DNA of 64,000 nt. Source: Pseudomethylobacillus aquaticus (GTDB lineage: Bacteria; Pseudomonadota; Gammaproteobacteria; Burkholderiales; Methylophilaceae). The stretch is taken from positions 184,652 through 248,651 of the forward strand of contig NZ_RJVP01000004.1 of assembly GCF_003730115.1 (NCBI RefSeq), read 5' to 3'. Position 1 is the stretch's first letter. The number at the start of each line of letters is the position of its first letter. Shown here piece after piece: positions 56,436-63,176 of the stretch. The position numbers were made by a program, and so were the translations under genes. The notes under the pieces were generated by a model. It was not told the DNA's origin. It saw nothing but the letters and a program-made list of their open reading frames with translations, and ran no database searches.

Positions 56436-57214
56436 TGAGTGTGCTGCCATACCGCCTGATCGGTGAGTCCGAGCGCTCAACGCTGGAAAGCACTTTGCGA
56501 GGCTTGGTCGCGGCCTGGGGGGCGCACTGGATAAAGTCGCCCCCTGAATTCACGCTTTCCCTAGACAACATAGAAGACTTCACAGTCCAGGAGCAGGCCA
56601 GCTGGAAACTGTTCGGTACCGCACCAGAGTCCTGGGCGGCCTGGGACTATTCCAATCCAAGCGTTCATCGTCTACTCTCATTGATATTCGGGGTGGCGTT
56701 GGGGCAATACCCCAAGCCAACGCCGCTCATGCAGGCATTGATGCAGGAATGCATTCAGGATTTCTTCGGTCGCATCTCTGCGCTGGATGTTGCTTCCCAG
56801 ATAAATCTATCAGAGAGTAGCCGTCTTGCTGGTGACATCAGACGCGGTCCTGGCAGCGGCATGCTCAAGTTAACGCTGGGTGGTGGATTGCCATCACAGC
56901 AGATTGTGTTTGGTGGGGCATTGGTTGAGCGCATCATCAACAGCACCGGGTTTAAGGCCCCCGTGGCTCATGCGCCAGCTTCCTTGATACCTCGAGACAA
57001 GTCGCTGGGCCACCTCACCACCAGACTGGAAGTTATGGTCGGCAGCGTTGAAATCTCCCTGCAACAGCTTGCAGAGTTGGAGGTGGGTGATGTCATTCAA
57101 TTAGGCACGGCCATGCATGAGCCACTTACCGCACGCACCCAGGACAAGCGCATCGTTGCCAAAGTGCATCTTGGCGTTCGCGGCAATCAAAAAGCAGTTC
57201 AATTTATTGAGTAA
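56435..57214 (+). CDS. SpoA-domain C-ring protein, SctQ/FliM-like
   Basis: A 259-residue protein with a C-terminal SpoA domain (~195-258: LEVMVGSVEISLQQLAELEVGDVIQLG). The N-terminal ~190 residues show neither the CheY-binding LSQxEIDALL helix nor the FliG-binding GGxG region of FliM. The size and layout (variable N-terminal region plus C-terminal SpoA) resemble injectisome SctQ more than FliM. It is followed by a FliN-type gene. Probable role: cytoplasmic sorting platform. Its missing FliM features match the missing FliG. Confidence 0.75.
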   Translation: MSVLPYRLIGESERSTLESTLRGLVAAWGAHWIKSPPEFTLSLDNIEDFTVQEQASWKLFGTAPESWAAWDYSNPSVHRLLSLIFGVALGQYPKPTPLMQALMQECIQDFFGRISALDVASQINLSESSRLAGDIRRGPGSGMLKLTLGGGLPSQQIVFGGALVERIINSTGFKAPVAHAPASLIPRDKSLGHLTTRLEVMVGSVEISLQQLAELEVGDVIQLGTAMHEPLTARTQDKRIVAKVHLGVRGNQKAVQFIE

Positions 57215-57222
57215 AGGGCATC

Positions 57223-57579
57223 ATGAAGCAAAACGAATCATCCATTCCGGTAAAGCCGGAAACACGTGTCGCAAAAGAAGTGGCCTTGTCTGAACTTACG
57301 CCAGTCAACACCAATGGTACCAAGCTGCTGAATGGGAATTTTTCCATTATTTCCGGGCTCAAGGTGTCGGTTGAGGTGCTGGTCGGTTCAGCAGAAATCT
57401 CGGTAGAAGAGCTGTTCTCTCTGGACAAAGGCTCGGTTGTTGCGCTACAGGAGTCGCATCATGCGCCGCTGATCGTACGACTGGATGGCAAACCGATTGC
57501 TTCAGGTAATCTGGTCGTGGTCGGTGATCGCTTCGGCATTGCCATTCAAGACATTCTGGCTACGCCTGCTGCCAAATGA
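57223..57579 (+). CDS. fliN: C-ring protein FliN
   Basis: A 118-residue protein made of one SpoA domain (~40-112: VSVEVLVGSAEISVEELFSLDKGSVVALQ), the FliN build. It pairs with the SpoA domain of the preceding protein. It overlaps fliO by 4 bp. Start at 57223 after an AAAGGGC-type site. Confidence 0.88.
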   Translation: MKQNESSIPVKPETRVAKEVALSELTPVNTNGTKLLNGNFSIISGLKVSVEVLVGSAEISVEELFSLDKGSVVALQESHHAPLIVRLDGKPIASGNLVVVGDRFGIAIQDILATPAAK

Positions 57580-57995
57580 GCTTAAGCCGGATATTGCTAC
57601 CTTTGCTATTGGCATGGGGGCTGTTAACAAACCATGCCAGCATTGCCGAACAGATAGCCAGCCCGACAGGGCAAAGTCAGATTCCATTCAAGCAAGCGCC
57701 AACGCCATTTGAAAGTCACGGCACGCGTGTCAGCATCGTCATGCTGCTGCTACTGGGGGTAGCTGGTGTTCTTTATGTGTTGATCAAGAAGAATCCGAAA
57801 TTCAGCACCCTGATCCCTGCACGCCATGGTCAACGCGTACAAGTAGTCGAAAAAGTCCGGCTCAACGCCAAAGCCACACTGTATGTAGTGACGTTTGACG
57901 GCGAGGTGCTGCTGATCGGGCAAAGCGGGGACCGCCTTGTACGCCTTTCCGATGCAAAGGCCACAAAGCCAGTCCAGAGAGCGATTGATGTTTAG
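57576..57995 (+). CDS. fliO: Export apparatus assembly factor FliO
   Basis: A 139-residue protein with a signal-like N-terminus (1-24), a membrane span (~50-67, VSIVMLLLLGVAGVLYV) and a cytoplasmic domain with VVEKVRLNAKATLYVV, FliO's typical motif. FliO helps assemble FliP. It overlaps fliN by 4 bp and fliP by 8 bp. Presence of FliO argues for a flagellar rather than an injectisome origin, since injectisomes lack it. Confidence 0.88.
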   Translation: MSLSRILLPLLLAWGLLTNHASIAEQIASPTGQSQIPFKQAPTPFESHGTRVSIVMLLLLGVAGVLYVLIKKNPKFSTLIPARHGQRVQVVEKVRLNAKATLYVVTFDGEVLLIGQSGDRLVRLSDAKATKPVQRAIDV

Positions 57996-58776
57996 GTTCA
58001 TGACGTCATCATCGCTGACAAGAACGATTCAGCTTCTATTGTTGAGCGCTTTATTGGTTTGCAGCTCTATTGCCATCGCAGCACCTGCAGATGCCAACGC
58101 ACTGGCCGGGCTAACTGATCTAAATGTACTCAGCAATTCCAAATCAAGTGACCTTGCCTCAGCGATCCGTATTCTGGTGTTGCTGACAGCACTCAGCCTG
58201 ATTCCCACATTACTCATCGCGACCACCTCGTTTTTGCGCATCATCGTGGTCCTTTCCATGTTGCGACACGGCATAGGCATGCAGGACACGCCACCGAATG
58301 CCGCTCTGCTGAGTATCGCGCTGTTCCTTACCCTTTTTTCCATGCAGCCAGTCTGGAAAGAGGTTAACCAGCAAGCCTGGTTGCCATTTCAGCAGAACAA
58401 GGTGACGCTGGGCGTTGCGATTGAGCAGGGCGTGAAGCCCATGCGCGACTTTATGGTGAGACAAACCCGGGAGTCGGATTTGGCCTTGATGGTGGAATTG
58501 TCCGGTGACGAGAAGCCAACCACCGTAGATGACATCAGCATCACACAGCTGATCCCCGCGTTTATGCTGAGTGAATTACGCTCGGCCTTCCAGATCGGCT
58601 TCATGGTGTTCTTGCCATTTTTGCTGGTTGATCTGATTGTGGCCAGTGTATTAACCTCCTTGGGCATGATGATGGTGCCGCCAATCACCATTTCATTGCC
58701 ACTTAAGGTGCTGATGTTCATCCTGATCGATGGCTGGAACTTGGTAGTCAAATCACTCATGGGCAGCTTTTCCTAG
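57988..58776 (+). CDS. fliP: Export gate protein FliP
   Basis: A 262-residue membrane protein with a cleavable signal (1-31) and four spans. The FliP motifs are LIATTSFLRIIVVLSMLRHGIGMQ-type sequence at ~80-105 and the C-terminal FQIGFMVFLPFLLVDLIVAS. It is separated from fliQ by the whole operon: fliP is at the 3' end and fliQ first at the 5' end, unlike the usual contiguous fliOPQR order. Confidence 0.94.
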   Translation: MFRFMTSSSLTRTIQLLLLSALLVCSSIAIAAPADANALAGLTDLNVLSNSKSSDLASAIRILVLLTALSLIPTLLIATTSFLRIIVVLSMLRHGIGMQDTPPNAALLSIALFLTLFSMQPVWKEVNQQAWLPFQQNKVTLGVAIEQGVKPMRDFMVRQTRESDLALMVELSGDEKPTTVDDISITQLIPAFMLSELRSAFQIGFMVFLPFLLVDLIVASVLTSLGMMMVPPITISLPLKVLMFILIDGWNLVVKSLMGSFS

Positions 58777-58782
58777 CAGGGC

Positions 58783-59520
58783 TTGGCCACTGTGGAAACC
58801 GCATTCCAAGCCTCTGCCATCTGGGAAGCGTTTCTGCGTGAGCGCTCCGGTCAGGCTAGGGAAACACTCATCCAGCAATACAGTAGCTTTGCCAACATGC
58901 TGGCTGCCAAACTGTATGCCAACCGGCAAGTGGATCACATCGAATTTGATGAATTCAGGCAACATGCGCTGGTGGGTTTGATGGAGTCGATCGATCGATA
59001 TGACCCTATGCATGGTGCCAGCTTCGAGACATTTGCAGCGCACCGCATCAAAGGTGCGATCCTCACCGGGGTGGAGAAGTATTGTGAGCGGCAGGAGCAG
59101 ATCTCGGCACGTGCCAGGTTGCGCAAAGAGCGCATGCAACAATTGCTGCTGTCGGTTGCCGAGGCCAATACGGACCCTAACCCTTTCATGCGCTTGGTGG
59201 ATATCGCGCTTGGTACCGCCATCGGTTACATGTTGGACGATTCCGGCATGTACCAATCAGGCCAGGAAGTGCAGGAGCACAATGTATACCGCAGCCATGA
59301 GCTGCGTGACTTGATCCGTGTGGTAGATCGGCTGGTCACCACATTGCCGGAGGCGGAAGAAAAGGTCATTCGTTACCACTATTTTCAGCAAGTACGTTTT
59401 GACCACATCGCCGAGCGGATGCAGATATCCAAAGGACGGGTATCGCAGATTCACCACCGCGCCTTACGGCGATTGTACGAGCACTATGACGAACTTAAGC
59501 TATTGCGAACGGATTATTAA
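58783..59520 (+). CDS. FliA-type (sigma-28) RNA polymerase sigma factor
   Basis: A 245-residue group 3 sigma factor with regions 2, 3 and 4: ESIDRYDPMHGASFETFAAH in region 2, RIKGAILTGVEKY at the 2/3 junction, and region 4 DHIAERMQISKGRVSQIHHRALRRL with a helix-turn-helix. This is the FliA/WhiG class. The start is TTG (58783), six bases after fliP, with GTG at 58792 as an alternative. Its likely targets are the operon's own promoter and any distal genes of this system. No FlgM anti-sigma factor is in the window. Confidence 0.88.
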   Translation: MATVETAFQASAIWEAFLRERSGQARETLIQQYSSFANMLAAKLYANRQVDHIEFDEFRQHALVGLMESIDRYDPMHGASFETFAAHRIKGAILTGVEKYCERQEQISARARLRKERMQQLLLSVAEANTDPNPFMRLVDIALGTAIGYMLDDSGMYQSGQEVQEHNVYRSHELRDLIRVVDRLVTTLPEAEEKVIRYHYFQQVRFDHIAERMQISKGRVSQIHHRALRRLYEHYDELKLLRTDY

Positions 59521-59607
59521 CCTTTTGGCAGGCAATCTCCCAGACATGCAGCGCTTTACCCCATTAACTCAGTAGTTGTATCGAACACCTAGCCGATGGA
59601 GAACACC

Positions 59608-60189
59608 ATGAATCAAACCCACAACATACTCACCCAGGATGAGCTGCTGCACCTCGCCATCGAGGCCACCCGACGCGGTGAACATGGCGCAGCCATTTCC
59701 TACCTGAAAGAAGGCGTCAGCCGTTTCCCTGAAGACGGCAAGCTGGCCTATGTGTTGGGTGCGGAATTCGCCCAGATCGGCCTGTACGACAAAGCCGAAT
59801 CAGAAATGGCCCGCGCCATCGAGCTTGCCCCCGAGCTGCATACCGCAAGTTTTCAGCTGGGGCTGCTGCAAATGACCATGGGTAAAGTGACTGAAGCCAA
59901 GGCCAGCTGGGCCAAGCTTGATGTGCTGCCTGAACGGCATGCGCTTTATTTATTCAAAACCGGGCTAGAACACCTGGCAGCAGAGCAATACGGCGAAGCC
60001 CGCCGCTTGCTTGATCAAGGCATCGCCGCCAATGACTTCAGCCCGGAACTCACGCGCGATATGGAAAACGTGATGGCTGGCCTGCCGGAAGCAGTGGAAA
60101 CCGCTGTAGCAAACAGTGCAGACGTGACCGCGAGTGAGTCTGGCCACGTCTGGCTATCCGCGTACAATAATACAGACAAGCCCAACTGA
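59608..60189 (+). CDS. TPR protein, possible chaperone of the flagellar-type system
   Basis: A 193-residue soluble protein with three to four tetratricopeptide repeats (around 15-48 GEHGAAISYLKEGVSRFP, 49-82 LYDKAESEMARAIELAP, 83-115, 116-145 EQYGEARRLLDQG). It starts 87 bp after the sigma factor gene, with a GGAGA ribosome site before the ATG at 59608. Class II chaperones of injectisome translocators are TPR proteins of similar size, so a secretion chaperone role is possible but unproven. It is followed 14 bp later by a small unknown gene. Confidence 0.75.
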   Translation: MNQTHNILTQDELLHLAIEATRRGEHGAAISYLKEGVSRFPEDGKLAYVLGAEFAQIGLYDKAESEMARAIELAPELHTASFQLGLLQMTMGKVTEAKASWAKLDVLPERHALYLFKTGLEHLAAEQYGEARRLLDQGIAANDFSPELTRDMENVMAGLPEAVETAVANSADVTASESGHVWLSAYNNTDKPN

Positions 60190-60203
60190 TTCAGTGCCAT
60201 TCC

Positions 60204-60581
60204 ATGGACCCGCTTTCCTCACTCGACAGCATCGCCGAACTCATCCGCAGAAAAGCGGTGACAGAAACCACGGCCAAAGGCCAGGTTTCAGGTGCTGATA
60301 AATCCACCCATACGCAAGCCCAGCGGGCACCGGCACAGAAGCCGACACCTGAAGCGCTCAAGCAAAGAATCGTCGGCCTGATCAGCGCGATCGATCAAGA
60401 CGATGTGCGCAAAAAGCACAAAGTCGTCAGACTGTTTGTGGAGAACGTACTGACCTGGCAGTTTGGTGAAGAGCTCAGGAACGACCCAAGTTTCTCATCG
60501 CTGGTGGACGAAGTTGGAGCTGCGATGGAAGGTGAGGCTGGATTGGTGGATGAGCTGATGCGGATCGGAGAAAAAAAGTAG
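60204..60581 (+). CDS. Unknown protein at the end of the flagellar-type cluster
   Basis: A 125-residue protein with a disordered, Thr/Gln/Ala-rich first 45 residues and a helical second half (RIVGLISAIDQDDVRKKHKVV, then FVENVLTWQFGEELRNDPSF). No signal peptide or membrane segment. It is the last gene of the same-strand run, 14 bp after the TPR gene. Pairing of a disordered-N-terminal small protein with a TPR chaperone-like gene would fit a secreted substrate and its chaperone, but I do not recognise the family. Confidence 0.65.
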   Translation: MDPLSSLDSIAELIRRKAVTETTAKGQVSGADKSTHTQAQRAPAQKPTPEALKQRIVGLISAIDQDDVRKKHKVVRLFVENVLTWQFGEELRNDPSFSSLVDEVGAAMEGEAGLVDELMRIGEKK

Positions 60582-60679
60582 GTGCAGATCAGGCCGCCAC
60601 TACTATATAAATCAATCAACCCCTTATTAAGGTGTCCACCAAACGTGGGTAAGATCAGACTGACCCCATTTATTTCCAT

Positions 60680-60850
60680 GTTGGCAGGGTGATGGCGATA
60701 GTTGGGTGGGGTGATGGTGCCGGTGATCTCGTCCCGCAGCAGGATCATGCTCTGTGCATCTCTCACATACTGGATGGTGCGGTTGCCTACCCGGTCGATC
60801 GCGTTCTTGATGTGCCCGTTCACATCAAAGTTGATGTCGCTGTAGCCGGG
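60680..60850 (-). pseudogene. Orphan RHS-gene fragment
   Basis: On the minus strand this reads ...PGYSDINFDVNGHIKNAI through to ...NYRHHPAN, the same stretch found inside the intact RHS gene at 63765-63935, with a handful of substitutions. It has no start or repeat region of its own, and the frame is closed upstream by a TAG. It is the remains of an earlier 3' end displaced when a new toxin/immunity cassette was inserted, as known for rhs loci. Confidence 0.75.
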
Positions 60851-60925
60851 ACACTAGGCACGGTTGTTGTTCTTGACCGCCGGGTTGTACGCCTGCGACG
60901 GATGGATATGGCGTACCAGATATTC

Positions 60926-60952
60926 GGCGCAATGCCCGCTGGTTATTGCGCC
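60926..60952. repeat. Short palindrome (GGCGCAAT ... ATTGCGCC)
   Basis: Perfect 8-bp arms (60926-60933 and 60945-60952) around an 11-base loop, directly after the immunity gene on its transcribed side. Hairpins with GCGCAAT / ATTGCGC arms and a nearby CCCTACG are common dispersed elements in proteobacteria. It may also act as a transcription barrier. Confidence 0.45.
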
Positions 60953-60961
60953 CTACGCGGG

Positions 60962-61555
60962 CTACGCCACCTTTTGTCGCTGCAAGTAGGCGTCCACTTC
61001 TCCTGCATTGATCGCTGCCGCCAAATCCTTCGTGTAGCGCAGATATGCCGCTTCCCATTTCTCCAGTTGGCGGTTAGAAGCCCGCATCTTGTCATCTAGC
61101 TGACGACACCAAGCCAAGGCCTCTTCACGATTACCAATGTAAGCATTGAGCGCAGCAAGCCCGCACATGTCGTTTGCGCTACCAGAAGTCAATTTTGTGC
61201 TGAGCTCAATCACTTCTCTCACGTCCAAGGGGGCACGCACGGACGGGTAAATTTGCTGCTCAATAGCTTCAACAACGCGCTCCCACTTTGATGCGTGCTC
61301 TCTAGCAAAAATTTCACGATGACGGATGTCCAAGAATTGCGGCAATAGAACAACCCCTGGTGCGATTAAAACTCGCACAGCTACGGATGGCCGATAGGCT
61401 CCAGAACGCAATGCCTCGAAACCTATCTGCTGCAACAAGGGGCCGCTTGACCTAATTAGCCTCTCGCCCGCGACAACATCCCAGCCAGCAAAGGCTTTTC
61501 CATAGCAAGCAACAACCTCACTAAACTGATTTTTTGTTAACGGTTTGATACTCAC
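60962..61555 (-). CDS. Putative immunity protein for the RHS toxin
   Basis: A 197-residue soluble protein with no recognised domain. It is helical by sequence (LVGVR-free, rich in A, E, L, R; EEALAWCRQLDDKMRASNRQL). It starts two bases after the toxin gene stop on the same strand, the standard place for the immunity gene of a polymorphic toxin. Immunity function is inferred from position only. Its base composition appears lower in G+C than the RHS core upstream. Confidence 0.6.
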   Translation of the reverse strand: MSIKPLTKNQFSEVVACYGKAFAGWDVVAGERLIRSSGPLLQQIGFEALRSGAYRPSVAVRVLIAPGVVLLPQFLDIRHREIFAREHASKWERVVEAIEQQIYPSVRAPLDVREVIELSTKLTSGSANDMCGLAALNAYIGNREEALAWCRQLDDKMRASNRQLEKWEAAYLRYTKDLAAAINAGEVDAYLQRQKVA

Positions 61556-61557
61556 AA

Positions 61558-63176
61558 TTATGGCCTGACTGGAAAAATTGGTACGTTGCTGTTGCCCCCC
61601 GCAATGCTACGGATTTGAGTAATCCGGCTTGGAGACAATTGAGCACCTCCGAACTTGTAATCGTAGATTGCAGTCGGGTTTGAAAGCGGGCCTTCAACTA
61701 CGTCCAGACGAACAGACCCCTTCAGTGGATCGCCAGATTGCCACAGTCTGCCGTTCGTATAACGTACCTCAGTTGTCAATCCCAAGTCGCCGTACATGCG
61801 TTGATAACGCGTTAGAAGTGCATCGGCATAGCCATGCTTGAGAGTGCCTGCAACCGGACCATTCCCTAAGCCTTGTCGTGCCCCCCAAACATCCGCACGT
61901 TCAGCAATGTCTTGAACCAGTTGTCCGGTGATTCGGGCTGTCGTTGCGGTGCTAGCAGTTACCCCGCCTGCACTGTTTGCCCCATTGTTCCGTAAGTTCT
62001 TGAGTTTATCAACCACCTGACCGAGGCCATTGAGTGCTTTAGGTGCGCCTAGCGTCGTGATGCCCAGTGCAAGGAAGATACCACTGGCACCTTCGACTGC
62101 TTCCGAAGGATCATAACCTGCCTGTTCAAAGGCACCTGTGGCCTTTGCAAATACAGCTTCCTGTACATTGGCAACAGCATCTCCCAGTGGGGTTTCAGCC
62201 AGCAGTGCACGAGCCCCAAACGCGACTGGCCCAGCCACAAAGTCAATTGCCAGTAATGCATATCCCAAGGATGGCTGTTGTTCAATCCGCTGGCTGATAT
62301 CCATGCCGAATTTACCCAGCCTCATCGAACCAATATCCAGAGCATCACTGCCGAGTACCGGTGAATGCCTGAAGGCGCTGAAGTTTACATCCACTGGTTG
62401 TAGTTTAAGGACATCCCCCGTTATGTCAGTCTCTCTGAAAGTAGCCAGCTGCTGCGCTTTGCTGAAGATACCGAAGTTCATACCAGTATCGAGTGCACTA
62501 TCAGGATCGTACATGGCTGGGAAAAGGCCGCGATCCAGCATTTCTTTTCTTACGCTAGTGATCTCTGCTTCAGTCGCTCCCGCCAGCCGCATACGGTGCC
62601 CAGCCGCAAAATAGCGATCTTCATCACTGATGGAATGACCTGCATTCATGTCGTCTATAACACGCAGATATTCTGCATCATCAAGATCGCTGCTCGCCAC
62701 GGAGTTACGGAAGTCTGTTGGTAAGTCTTCGGGGCGCAGCTGAATCCCGGTTTTTTGTGACTTACCATCAAATACGAATCCAGATGAGCGGTTAGATATC
62801 GGATTTGCCTGTAGCCGTGCGCCCACGAAGCCACTGAGGGTATCCGCCGCCACGGTCACCCAGTCGAGCTTACCTCCCTGAATGGTCAGGCGGGTTGCCG
62901 CTGAGATGATTGCACCAGAGCCTATGCTTAAGGAATCCGCGAGTACAGGATGCTTCTCGGCAAAGGTACTTATGTTTTCTCCTGACCAGCCCATCTTGTC
63001 CGAGAACGCCGCTCCGCCAGCCGCCGCGAGGCTGCTGACCGCGACACTCGTCCAGCTAAAGCCCTGCTGACTGCCCGTCAGGTTGCCAACAGCCTGATGG
63101 ACTGTATTACCAATGGCAGCACGTGCTGCAATCTCGGTGTACTTGAAGCCACTTAATGCCTTGCCAAGTTGCCAAG
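61558..63176 (-). pseudogene. C-terminal part of RHS polymorphic toxin, out of frame with its N-terminal part
   Basis: About 530 codons follow the frameshift at 63161-63176. The first part is a linker with Ala/Gly-rich segments (VAVSSLAAAGGAAFSDKMGW). The last ~110 residues form a candidate toxin tip: KHGYADALLTRYQRMYGDLG, then RLDVVEG and AIYDYKFGG, a D ... D-x-K arrangement like PD-(D/E)xK nucleases, ending in VPIFPVRP. Deleting one 8-bp repeat copy restores continuity with the upstream RHS/LysM part. As it stands, this part could be made only by frameshifting or reversion. Confidence 0.7.

Larger units (their letters stand above)
60582..60961. other. Junction region between the flagellar-type cluster and the RHS locus
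   Basis: A 380-bp stretch with no intact gene. It holds, from left to right, a sequence resembling REP elements with GGGTAAGATCAGACTGACCCC (60644-60664), the 171-bp RHS fragment (60680-60850), and an imperfect palindrome (60926-60952). A patchwork of mobile and recombined pieces rather than coding sequence. Confidence 0.6.

Noticed and set aside
59573..59599. Second sigma-28-like site (GCCGATGG) before the TPR gene
   Set aside because: The -10 matches only 6 of 8 and the -35 box 3 of 8, and the start point would fall about two bases before the ATG, leaving no leader.
60395..60823. A 142-codon minus-strand open frame overlapping the end of the flagellar-type cluster
   Set aside because: Only its first part is meaningful, being the orphan RHS fragment. 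The rest is antisense to the last gene of the cluster.
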